Positions 1-5,614 are shown, numbered from the stretch's first letter. The stretch is DNA of 12,603 bases from JAJFVC01 sp039698075 (GCA_039698075.1 JBDKTJ010000164.1:1-12603); one strand, 5' to 3'. Notes: a model not told the origin generated them from the sequence alone. Numbers and translations: made by a program.

Positions 1-118
1 TCCGACGCACGGCATCGCCGGAAGGAAAAGAACCTGCGATTACGGCAGCCTACACTGCCATTAACCAACGGGGGAACCGTTGCTTAACCTAGCAGCCATT
101 CTGTGCCATATCCGTTGA

Positions 119-448
119 AACAAAACATTTCTACTCCACCAAGCCACAGAACGATTCTTCCATGCGGTCATCCTGACGTTTACAAGATACAAGATGAAAT
201 TGCACGACTTGGAGAAATTGGATCGTCAAGCGAGCAACCTCCATCCCGAGTTTTTCAAGGTGTTTCCTCGTGCGACCGAAGAGCAGAAGCATTGTTTCGA
301 CTTGCTCAAGAACGCCTACATCGACGCCCGCTACAAACGTGACTACACCATCACGAAAGACGAACTCGAATATCTCGCCGCCCGAGTGCGGAAGCTGCAA
401 GAGTTGACCAAGCAGATTTGCGAGGAGAAGATTGTCAGCATGGCGTGA
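119..448 (+). pseudogene. 5'-truncated HEPN-domain protein (remnant of a nucleotidyltransferase-HEPN protein)
   Basis: The frame is open from just after a TGA at 116-118 to a TGA at 446-448. It reads as the C-terminal HEPN domain: a helix around ATERFFHAVILTF, then KLHDLEKLDR, then FDLLKNAYIDARYKRDY and a closing helix with LEYLAARVRKLQELT. In bacteria this domain type is often fused to or paired with a nucleotidyltransferase domain in proteins of about 300 residues; HEPN proteins include RNase toxins and their relatives. Here the family match begins upstream of the first ATG (194), so a start at 194 would cut through the domain, and the 118 bases to the left encode no continuation in any frame. 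I therefore read it as a truncated remnant, not a working gene. A canonical Rx4-6H RNase motif is not evident; the matching position carries ARYKRDY. It ends nine bases before the tRNA-Gln-like gene. The domain call is fairly secure; any remaining function is doubtful. Confidence 0.7.
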
Positions 449-457
449 CCGTCGCCA

Positions 458-528
458 TCCCCCGTGGTGTAACGGGAACACAGCGGATTTTGGTTCCGCT
501 ATTCAAGGTTCGAGTCCTTTGGAGGTAT
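458..528 (+). tRNA. tRNA-Gln(TTG), probably a pseudo-tRNA with an abnormal 3' end
   Basis: A cloverleaf can be drawn. The D stem is GTGT (467-470) with ACAC (478-481) around a loop containing the paired G's. The anticodon stem is GCGGA (483-487) with TCCGC (495-499) around TTTTGGT, giving anticodon TTG (490-492). The T arm is AAGG, TTCGAGT, CCTT. U8 is present at 465. All stems pair up to base 519. Beyond that the acceptor side fails: 458-464 (TCCCCCG) faces 521-527 (GGAGGTA) with only four of seven pairs, and the last T-stem pair (504 with 520) is also lost. A fitting 3' side would read about CGGGGGA. The gene is thus either degenerate or recombined at its 3' end, the usual target of tRNA-directed integrases. 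Confidence 0.6.
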
Positions 529-652
529 CGCGGGCAGCGGAAGACGCGTCGGCCCTCCCGCAAGTTGCCGAATAGGCTCTACACGGCCACGCAATCCCTA
601 CCACCCCTACAATCCGCACAACCGACAGAATTGACCCCACCCGGTCCCTGCC

Positions 653-1318
653 TCATGCGCCCCGCGAGAGAAGGCGATAGACAGCCGGTGCCGTGTAGGG
701 CAAACCGCGTTGGGTGACGTGGCCGGCGGCGTTCAACTCGGCGGCGATGGTGTCGAGTGTCGCCTCTGCTGCCCGACGATTTTTGATTGTGTCCATTACG
801 TCGGCATAGAAGGCCGTTGCCTTGGCCCTGGTTGACGTTGCGCCACGTCGGCGAGCAATGGCGGTCAGATTACGGCAAGCCGGCTGCGAAGCCCCCAGCA
901 ATACGCCACGGGCTTTTGCAGCCCGAAGGGCTTCCTTCGTTCTCGTGCTGATTTTTCGGGCTTCTTCCTCCGCAATGGCTGCTTCGATGTGCAGCCGAAA
1001 GGGATCGGCCCCCGGTCGATCGGCGCAATCGAACGGTACGCCCGATTCCATCAAGCCAGAAATAAAATGGACGTTGCGGCCGAGTCTGTCCAACTTGGCA
1101 ATGATGATAGTCGCCCGACTTTTGCGGGCAAAGGCGAGTGCTTCGGCAAGCTGTGGCCGGTCACATTTCCGCCCGCTCTCAGTCTCGACATACTCGGCAA
1201 TCACGTCGGCCTTACGCCCCGTGGCGTATTGCTGGACCGCCTCACGTTGTGCAGCAAGGCCAAGCCCCGATACCCGCTGTTTCTGGGTGCTAACGCGATA
1301 GTAGGAAACCAGTCTCAT
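653..1318 (-). CDS. Small serine recombinase (resolvase/invertase family)
   Basis: A 221-residue protein with the resolvase catalytic domain of cytoplasmic site-specific recombinases, which cut DNA through a serine-DNA link to resolve, invert or integrate. The nucleophile is Ser10 in YYRVS, with Arg8 beside it. The active-site KLDRLGRN segment lies at 75-82, and the E helix with AEEEARKIS and TKEALRAAKARG follows at 116-138. The C terminus (about 186-219: TLDTIAAELNAAG, then APAVYRLLSR) is a helix-turn-helix DNA-binding segment, so the length fits the small resolvase/invertase class, not the large serine integrases. ATG 1318 is chosen over the longer frame to 1360 because a GGGGAG ribosome-binding sequence sits 6 bases before it, and the longer start would lie inside a perfect 18-bp inverted repeat. 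It is the last gene of a minus-strand cluster and probably belongs to the mobile element. Confidence 0.85.
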   Translation of the reverse strand: MRLVSYYRVSTQKQRVSGLGLAAQREAVQQYATGRKADVIAEYVETESGRKCDRPQLAEALAFARKSRATIIIAKLDRLGRNVHFISGLMESGVPFDCADRPGADPFRLHIEAAIAEEEARKISTRTKEALRAAKARGVLLGASQPACRNLTAIARRRGATSTRAKATAFYADVMDTIKNRRAAEATLDTIAAELNAAGHVTQRGLPYTAPAVYRLLSRGA

Positions 1319-1330
1319 GGTGTTCTCCCC

Positions 1331-1374
1331 GTCGATTACAGGGCTTGAGCGAACAATCAAGCCCTGTAATCGAC
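1331..1374 (-). promoter_or_regulatory. Perfect 18-bp inverted repeat directly upstream of the recombinase gene
   Basis: Left arm 1331-1348 and right arm 1357-1374 are exact reverse complements (GTCGATTACAGGGCTTGA in the left arm) with an 8-base spacer GCGAACAA. In transcript orientation the hairpin starts two bases after the stop of the small ORF at 1377-1571 and ends next to the GGGGAG ribosome-binding sequence of the recombinase. There is no T-run, so it is not a standard terminator. It could be an RNA structure controlling recombinase translation or a dyad bound by the recombinase or a regulator. Confidence 0.75.
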
Positions 1375-1376
1375 CT

Positions 1377-1571
1377 TTACGCCGACTTCCGCCGAACCAT
1401 TCTGTCTGTCACAGTCTCGGGCTTGGAACGGTATGGAACGGAAACCCGCCCATTGGTTGTGGGCTGGGGATCGGGGATCGTGCGCGAATACACAATCATG
1501 GGCCGATTCCAACACGCCAACTCCAACCAGTGGGCAGGGATGAATTGTGTACTACCGTCCAAGATGCTCAC
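1377..1571 (-). CDS. Hypothetical small protein, GTG start
   Basis: A 64-residue ORF with no family I recognise. It would start at GTG 1571 and is preceded by a good ribosome-binding sequence: GAGGGAACACC directly before GTG, nearly the same layout as GGGGAGAACACC before the recombinase start. That match and the position between two same-strand genes are the main support. The product has one aromatic-rich stretch (PAHWLELACWNRPMIVY) and a basic C terminus (MVRRKSA); no signal peptide or membrane segment is seen. It may be non-coding leader between the structured sequences at 1593-1667 and 1331-1374. Confidence 0.4.
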   Translation of the reverse strand: MSILDGSTQFIPAHWLELACWNRPMIVYSRTIPDPQPTTNGRVSVPYRSKPETVTDRMVRRKSA

Positions 1572-1592
1572 GGTGTTCCCTCATTGGATAGG

Positions 1593-1628
1593 CCGATGCG
1601 CGCCCCTGTTGGCAGGAGAGCGCATCGG
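1593..1628. repeat. Long GC-rich imperfect hairpin between small genes
   Basis: Nine outer pairs (CCGATGCGC at 1593-1601 with GCGCATCGG at 1620-1628), then a small internal loop, then CCTG (1605-1608) with CAGG (1613-1616) around a TTGG tetraloop. It lies between the stop of the gene at 1649 and the GTG start at 1571. A shorter inverted repeat with the same ATGCGC/GCGCAT arms lies at 1651-1667. No T-run follows in either direction. Confidence 0.6.
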
Positions 1629-1648
1629 GCCATCCATGCCCATTGCCC

Positions 1649-1909
1649 CTATGCGCAAGCCGCGCATTGCACGGGGCGACCGGATTCGCTCATTGCCGAC
1701 ATAATGTCACGCATGAACGCGCCATATTCCCCGTTGCGCCGGTATCCGTTCCATCGGCCGCGCAGTTTGTGGGATAAATCGGCGTCAATCCATCCCTTGC
1801 TGCCCCAGCAGATCGTTTCAATCAGGGAAATCCGGTCAATCCAGGGAATGTCGTGTTTGTCGGCAATCCGGTTGAAAAGAGACACGTCGAACAGCGGTTG
1901 CTTCTTCAT
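1649..1909 (-). CDS. Hypothetical small protein with PLFDV N-terminus (second of a related pair)
   Basis: An 86-residue protein starting MKKQPLFDVSLF. I do not recognise a family. ATG 1909 is chosen because GGAG lies about 9 bases upstream and because this start aligns with the neighbour at 1951-2175, which also begins with a short lead and PLFDV. Further shared positions are a conserved H-x-I after the motif (KHDIPW here, EHHILP there), a W-rich middle, and a closing R-x-W/I-V-W, then Y, then a hydrophobic segment (YGAFMRDIMSAM here, YKGLIDRLLAIID there). The two look like diverged paralogues. It is soluble and slightly basic, with Cys only near the start of the middle segment and at the C terminus (CAACA). 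The gap to the upstream gene is 41 bases, consistent with one transcript. Confidence 0.65.
   Translation of the reverse strand: MKKQPLFDVSLFNRIADKHDIPWIDRISLIETICWGSKGWIDADLSHKLRGRWNGYRRNGEYGAFMRDIMSAMSESGRPVQCAACA
1651..1667. repeat. ATGCGC/GCGCAT inverted repeat at the end of a small gene
   Basis: ATGCGC at 1651-1656 and GCGCAT at 1662-1667 with five bases between. It overlaps the last codons and the stop of the small gene ending at 1649. With the hairpin at 1593-1628 it makes four copies of the same half-site within about 72 bases. Confidence 0.5.
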
Positions 1910-1950
1910 GGTGGTTGCTCCGGTTGAAAAGGGTTGCGATGGAAAAGGGT

Positions 1951-2175
1951 TCAAGCTGCGGCGTCAATGATTGCCAAGAGTCTGTCAATCAATCCCTTGT
2001 AGTTGCTCTGCCACACGATCCGATTGCCAAAGTCAATGGACTTGATTTCGGCACGCGCGGCAAACCGCCAAAAACAGCGGTAATGCTGCGGCAGAATGTG
2101 ATGTTCACGGCACATTTCGAAAACTTGCTCTTGCGTAAGGTTGACATCAAAGAGTGGTTCTGGTACGCTAGACAT
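1951..2175 (-). CDS. Hypothetical small protein with PLFDV N-terminus (first of a related pair)
   Basis: A 74-residue protein beginning MSSVPEPLFDVNL, family not recognised. The start at 2175 has an AAAGG ribosome-binding sequence about 8 bases upstream, and a sigma70-like promoter lies 54-82 bases further up, so this is the first gene of the minus-strand cluster that ends with the serine recombinase. After the PLFDV motif come a predicted helix (TQEQVFEMCREHHI), a W/F-rich centre (FWRFAARAEIKSIDFG) and a C-terminal amphipathic helix (YKGLIDRLLAIIDAAA). No signal peptide or membrane segment. The similarity to the next gene suggests duplication and a joint role, possibly phage-like; the role itself is unknown. 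Confidence 0.7.
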   Translation of the reverse strand: MSSVPEPLFDVNLTQEQVFEMCREHHILPQHYRCFWRFAARAEIKSIDFGNRIVWQSNYKGLIDRLLAIIDAAA

Positions 2176-2228
2176 AGTTGTGTGCCTTTCTAAAGATTAG
2201 TTGAAAGAGAAGTGTCTTACTACAATTA

Positions 2229-2257
2229 ACTATACACTCTTCGATAGATGAATTCAA
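2229..2257 (-). promoter_or_regulatory. Sigma70-like promoter for the small-protein/recombinase cluster
   Basis: On the minus strand TTGAAT (2252-2257) is followed by a 17-base spacer and TATAGT (2229-2234), in a clearly AT-rich stretch about 55 bases before ATG 2175. Both boxes match the consensus at four or more positions and the spacing is ideal. Confidence 0.6.
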
Positions 2258-2259
2258 AC

Positions 2260-3110
2260 AAAATTGCTTAATTTACGTTGTTTCATGCGCAATTTGTGAC
2301 ATCTTGATGCAATGTAAGAACTATCACAACGACGCCACGACAAGAGCAGTTATGCAAGCATTCTAACTCGCTATAACAGGGATGCAAACCGGGTAGAATT
2401 CCTAAACCGTGAGCGAAAAACGGCTCTGGACATTTTCGGGCAGAAATTGCCGTGGCAGATCGCCCACCGAACCATGAAGACGATCGGCTGCCGCGATTTT
2501 CGGATGAAAACGTCGAAAGATGAACGACGACGGGCGCGACTAGGGTGTCGGAGAAGGTGGACCGCGAGAGCCAATCGTCAGCACGTTTACACGAGGAGAA
2601 CGCCTTGTACGATCAGTGCGCAAACAGCAGAATGCAAACCGTAGAGCGGTTGATGATCGCAACCACGCCGGACGCCAGCAGGCCGTCCAGTCGATCGCCA
2701 GAAGCCCTGCCGTCGATCGTCGTGGTGATTGGCATGGCGACTGTTGGCATCAGGGCCACGTCGATGTCGAATAAGTCTGCTGGCAACTCCATGCTGCAAT
2801 GCTTCCGTGCTGCATCGAGGCCGGATGCCTGCATCTTGCAGACCTGTCACCTGGAAGGCCCACTACGATCGGCAAGCAGCCCTTACCACGGCCTGCCCGA
2901 GGCCAACGGCTCACACGCCGTCGCCAGCACGGAACATCAGCAGGCATGTCGCTGGGCAGCTTACAAGGCCGACAGCGCCACGGGCGGTGGCTTCGACCGA
3001 CTGGGCCGTCACGATCGCAAGACGCCCGACAGCCGCAAGCGCCGCCAGTGGATAGCACGTAAGCGCCGGCGGTGGATAGCGCCAAGCGCCGTCAGCCGAT
3101 AACGACCCCC
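2260..3110. other. Region without a convincing gene
   Basis: About 0.85 kb between the AT-rich promoter area and the promoter at 3113. Several overlapping open frames occur on both strands, as expected in GC-rich DNA, but none has a clear ribosome-binding sequence, domain or sensible composition. The most protein-like pieces are a plus-strand frame open from 2318 to 2644 (containing RKTALDIFGQKLPWQ, no ATG near its head) and a minus-strand frame 2834-2613 (containing LFDIDVALMPTVAMPIT). Either may be a gene remnant. The right end holds a short tandem repeat (3037-3105). Confidence 0.5.
3037..3105. repeat. Three imperfect ~23-bp tandem repeats
   Basis: Three units begin AAGCGCCG at 3037, 3061 and 3084. 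The first two share AAGCGCCG, then GTGGATAGC, with a few substitutions and a one-base length difference; the third diverges after CAGCCGATA. They lie just upstream of the promoter at 3113-3139. Confidence 0.7.
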
Positions 3111-3112
3111 TT

Positions 3113-3139
3113 CTGGTGCTATACTTGTTTCGGCACCAG
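3113..3139 (+). promoter_or_regulatory. Extended -10 promoter enclosed by a 7-bp inverted repeat (operator-like)
   Basis: CTGGTGC (3113-3119) and GCACCAG (3133-3139) are exact reverse complements flanking 13 bases. Inside and overlapping the left arm is TGCTATACT (3117-3125), a good extended -10 element. Transcription would begin near 3132, within or beside the right arm, about 45 bases before ATG 3177. The layout is that of a self-repressed promoter of a small regulator. Confidence 0.5.
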
Positions 3140-3176
3140 GCATTTCCAGTTACTCCATGATGTAGTAGGGCGGATC

Positions 3177-3241
3177 ATGTCCATCACCGACGCACTGAAA
3201 CAAGAAATCCTTCGCTTGGCCGAAAAGCAGGCCAAGGGGCT
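3177..3241 (+). pseudogene. Head of a small ORF (MSITDALKQEI...), cut and fused to a RepA-like tail
   Basis: From ATG 3177, with a weak AGGGCGG ribosome-binding sequence, the frame reads MSITDALKQEILRLAEKQAK. This helical start with a basic/acidic pattern resembles the N terminus of small DNA-binding regulators, but it is too short to assign. After about 3238 the frame continues to a stop at 3362 only as out-of-frame reading of the RepA-like sequence. The natural gene therefore seems to have lost its 3' part in a deletion. Confidence 0.4.
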
Positions 3242-3757
3242 GGACTCATCATCGCACACCACACGAAGAAGACTTCGCAGCGCCAGAACGATCATCAGCC
3301 GCCGGAACTCGATGATCTATCGTGGTCTGGCTTCCCGGAGTTTGCGCGGCAGTGGCTCTTAATCAGCCGCCGCGAGGACTATCAGCCGGGCAGCGGCGAG
3401 CATGAGCTTTGGCTGAGCATTGGTGGCTCGGCTGGTCATAGCTCCCTGTGGGCGGTTGATGTTGACGAGGGAGTGTCTGGTATGCCGCGCCATTGGAATG
3501 TCGTGTTCTCGACGCCGAGCGAAGCCCGCACCGAGAAGAAGGCCACTTCTGATCGCCAGAAGATATTGGATGCGATGAAGGAGTTTCCCAATGGCGAGTG
3601 CAAGTCCAACATCTTCAAGGCCGCCAGCGTTCGAGCGAACGACACGACACGAGCGGTTTTTGATGCGTTGGTAGAGGATGGCAAGCTCGTCGGCTGTAAG
3701 GTCAAGAAGAAGAACGCCGCAACGTATGAGGGCTACATGCTGGCGACAGCGGTGTAG
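3239..3757 (+). pseudogene. RepA-like AAA ATPase, C-terminal fragment only
   Basis: The frame reads as the end of a RepA/DnaB-type hexameric ATPase of mobile elements, enzymes that unwind DNA at the element's origin. Visible are the Walker B-strand-like GLIIAHHTKKTS, the family block LDDLSWSGFPEFARQWLLIS followed by RRE, then LWLSIGGSAGHSSLWAVDVD, and a C-terminal winged-helix-like segment (about 3530-3740: RQKILDAMKEFPNGE ... RAVFDALVEDGKLVG). Only about 170 residues remain of proteins that are normally several hundred long; the Walker A motif and the whole front are missing. The frame has no plausible start: the first initiation codon (GTG 3473) is inside the domain, and the preceding coding-like sequence is in a different frame. 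A deletion junction at about 3239 is the simplest reading. The family call is strong; the fragment should not be active. Confidence 0.8.
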
Positions 3758-3784
3758 TCACGCGCGACATTGGTGGATTGCAGC

Positions 3785-3943
3785 ATGGGCCGCTCTACTT
3801 GCCCTCGCTGCTCTTTCTGCTTCCTTGATTATTGTTGCTCACGTTTCTGCGCTGAGCAACTCGTATTTACCATCAGCAGTCCATGTGACTGCCAATCATT
3901 GTGGGACATGCTGCGCATGGACGCGCAGCGGTCCCGTTTTTAG
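3785..3943 (+). CDS. Possible small Cys-rich protein
   Basis: A 52-residue ORF starting MGRSTCPRCSFCFLDYCC with eight cysteines, six of them in the first 22 residues (CPRC, C, CC, C), followed by a CDC. GGTGGA lies about 8 bases before ATG 3785. The spacing suggests metal binding if it is real. Against it, the last third lies inside a strong intrinsic terminator (3902-3941), and Cys-rich frames can arise by chance. Kept only as a candidate. Confidence 0.2.
   Translation: MGRSTCPRCSFCFLDYCCSRFCAEQLVFTISSPCDCQSLWDMLRMDAQRSRF
3902..3941 (+). terminator. Rho-independent terminator after the RepA-like fragment
   Basis: GGGAC (3903-3907) pairs with GTCCC (3931-3935), then a small internal loop, then GCTGCGC (3910-3916) pairs with GCGCAGC (3923-3929) around ATGGAC. 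One G later comes TTTTT (3937-3941). Twelve stem pairs followed by a T-run on the plus strand fit an intrinsic terminator that separates the replication remnant from the integrase module. Confidence 0.75.
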
Positions 3944-3959
3944 GCAAGTGCCCACATCA

Positions 3960-3996
3960 CCACGAGCAATGCCGTAAGGCATCCTGATCGTCGTGG
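3960..3996. other. Two-part hairpin with GTAA tetraloop upstream of the integrase module
   Basis: CCACGA (3960-3965) pairs with TCGTGG (3991-3996), and inside it ATGCC (3969-3973) pairs with GGCAT (3978-3982) around GTAA, a GNRA-type loop. It lies in the leader region before the 43-residue ORF at 4057. No clear promoter was seen between it and 4057. Confidence 0.35.
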
Positions 3997-4056
3997 CGGT
4001 GTTCTATCGTCAGAAGCGGCGACGACCGCAATAAACAAGTATGTGAGGACAAGGAC

Positions 4057-4188
4057 ATGAATATGAATACAGAAGTGATTTCGGAGATTCGACGAATGCG
4101 CCGTGACTCTGATGCGTCGTGCGTCGTCAAATTGCACCAGCAAGAAGAGTTTCAAGACTATAGCATGTATGAAGGAGGATCATTATAA
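4057..4188 (+). CDS. Small hypothetical protein, coupled to the excisionase gene
   Basis: A 43-residue ORF, start ATG 4057 (a second ATG lies at 4063). GAGG is 8 bases upstream. Its stop overlaps the next start as TAATG, the signature of translational coupling, and the GGAGG that serves the next gene lies inside its 3' end. The product opens MNMNTEVISEIRRMRRDSD, a charged helix, and has no recognisable domain. Coupling and position in the excisionase-integrase transcript argue for a real gene; a role in element regulation is only a guess. Confidence 0.55.
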   Translation: MNMNTEVISEIRRMRRDSDASCVVKLHQQEEFQDYSMYEGGSL

Positions 4189-4415
4189 TGGACGTTGACC
4201 GTGAGTCTCTCGTTAGCGATGGCCTGTTGGCCGTTCCTGACGCCGCGAATTTCCTTTCGATCAGCCGCTCCGCTGTTTACCAGTTGATGCAGAGCGGCCA
4301 ACTTCCTTATGTCCACCTTGGAAGGGCACGTCGAATTCCCAAACGCTCGCTGATTAGTTTGGCGGCGGCGAACTTGAAAGGTGGATGGATGCAAGCGACA
4401 GGAAATGCAGGATGA
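4188..4415 (+). CDS. Excisionase-type helix-turn-helix protein
   Basis: A 75-residue DNA-binding protein of the excisionase/MerR-like HTH_17 group. The domain covers about residues 12-60: LLAVPDAANFLSISRSAVYQ forms the winged HTH, and VHLGRARRIPKRSL is the usual wing with the G-R-x-x-R-I-P pattern. Such proteins bend DNA at attachment sites and set the direction of recombination by the partner integrase, or act as repressors. GGAGG precedes ATG 4188 at good distance. The gene overlaps the 43-residue ORF upstream (TAATG) and the integrase downstream (ATGA at 4412-4415), so all three are probably made from one message at linked levels. Confidence 0.85.
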   Translation: MDVDRESLVSDGLLAVPDAANFLSISRSAVYQLMQSGQLPYVHLGRARRIPKRSLISLAAANLKGGWMQATGNAG

Positions 4416-5566
4416 AAACGACGGAGAAACCAATGAAACGAGAAACGAAACGACGGGGAAACGGCGAGGGGAGTATCTACCAGCGTCCCAACGGGCGATG
4501 GTGCGCTCAGATCGTCGTAGGTTATGATCCGAATGGCAAAGCAATCCGGCGCACCGTATCTGGTGGGACAAAACGGGAGGTCCAAGACAAACTCTCGCAC
4601 CTGCAAGCAGGCAAGATGGATGGCACTCTTGCCGATTCCGGCAAGATGACGGTCGCCCAGTTCTTGGACCGTTGGTTGCAGGACGCCGCGAAGCCCACTG
4701 TCAGCGACGGAACGTATGCCAATTACGAGCGGAGCATTCGCCGCGAGATTAAGCCCCGAATCGGAAGCATCCTGTTGGCGAAGTTGACGCCTCTGCACGT
4801 TCAGGGGCTATACAGCGCAATGGAACGCGATGGCGCTTCCAGTGAAAAACGACGCCTCGCGCATGTCGTCCTTCAACTTGCGATCAAGCGGGCGGTGAAG
4901 TGGAGTCTGATTCCCCGCAATGTCTGCGATGCGGTAGAGGCTCCTCGACTGACGAGGAAGTCGAAGTTCACAACGCTTACCAAGCAGCAGGCAGGAAAAC
5001 TGTTGACGGAGGCAAAAGGCGATCGGATGGAGGCGATCTTCGTTACCGCAATCACAACTGGGATGCGAATGGGAGAGCTTTTCGGCTTGGCATGGCTGAA
5101 TGTTGATCTTGACGTAGGCCACCTGGAAGTAACGAACGTGCTTAACGAAGTCAATGGCAAGCTCAAATTGAAGGAGCCAAAGACGAAGAGCGGCAGGCGA
5201 CGGATCGACTTGCCCCGTAAGACGGTCGAAGCCTTGCGGAGGCATCGCCAGCGCATGATCTCCGAAGGACTGGGCGACAACCCGTTCGTCTTTACGAACG
5301 AGCATGGCCAGTGGTGGCGGCGAAGCCACTTCCACGACCAGTGTTTCAAGCCGCTTCTGAAAAAGGCCGAATTGCCGAACATCCGCTTTCACGATTTGCG
5401 GCACACGTCGGCTACTCTGCTGTTGAAGGATAATGTGCATCCGAAGGTGGTTCAGGAACGGTTGGGGCACGCCCAGATCAGTATCACCTTGGACACATAC
5501 TCCCATGTTCTTCCGACCATGCAGAAGGAGGCATCGCAGAAATTCGACGAGATGTTCGGGGACTGA
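4412..5566 (+). CDS. int: Tyrosine recombinase (phage-type integrase)
   Basis: A 384-residue site-specific recombinase that integrates and excises the element. An N-terminal arm-type DNA-binding domain comes first (about 15-62: RRGNGEGSIYQRPNGRWCAQ and onward), then the SAM-like core-binding domain (about 78-180), then the catalytic domain. All catalytic residues are visible: Arg219 (TTGMRMGELFGL), Lys259 (KTKSGRRR), His327 and Arg330 (HDLRH), His353 (LGHAQ) and nucleophile Tyr363 (LDTYSHVL). It is therefore full-length and looks active. The start is taken at ATG 4412 because it overlaps the excisionase stop as ATGA; ATG 4385 (9 residues longer) and ATG 4433 (7 shorter, with GGAG upstream) are alternatives. 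Int-type genes usually lie near one attachment site; the nearest tRNA gene is tRNA-Ser at 6222. Confidence 0.92.
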   Translation: MKTTEKPMKRETKRRGNGEGSIYQRPNGRWCAQIVVGYDPNGKAIRRTVSGGTKREVQDKLSHLQAGKMDGTLADSGKMTVAQFLDRWLQDAAKPTVSDGTYANYERSIRREIKPRIGSILLAKLTPLHVQGLYSAMERDGASSEKRRLAHVVLQLAIKRAVKWSLIPRNVCDAVEAPRLTRKSKFTTLTKQQAGKLLTEAKGDRMEAIFVTAITTGMRMGELFGLAWLNVDLDVGHLEVTNVLNEVNGKLKLKEPKTKSGRRRIDLPRKTVEALRRHRQRMISEGLGDNPFVFTNEHGQWWRRSHFHDQCFKPLLKKAELPNIRFHDLRHTSATLLLKDNVHPKVVQERLGHAQISITLDTYSHVLPTMQKEASQKFDEMFGD

Positions 5567-5585
5567 CGAAGAAGCCATCTCCCTG

Positions 5586-5603
5586 CCAATGGCTCGCCAT
5601 TGG
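5586..5603. terminator. Hairpin between convergent genes (possible bidirectional terminator)
   Basis: CCAATGG (5586-5592) and CCATTGG (5597-5603) form a perfect 7-bp stem around CTCG, between the ends of the integrase (5566) and the SEC-C gene (5615). There is no adjacent T-run on either strand, so termination efficiency is uncertain. Confidence 0.4.
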
Positions 5604-5614
5604 AACGAAGCTCG

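Noticed and set aside
2545..3102. Plus-strand frame of 185 codons in the gene-poor stretch
   Set aside because: GTG start without a ribosome-binding sequence, no domain, and it ends in the tandem repeat; competing frames of similar length exist on both strands.
3037..3105. CRISPR array
   Set aside because: The only clustered repeats are three contiguous imperfect units with no spacers, and no cas gene is present.
4808..5578. Minus-strand open frame of 256 codons over the integrase
   Set aside because: Shadow of the integrase, which has a full set of catalytic residues.
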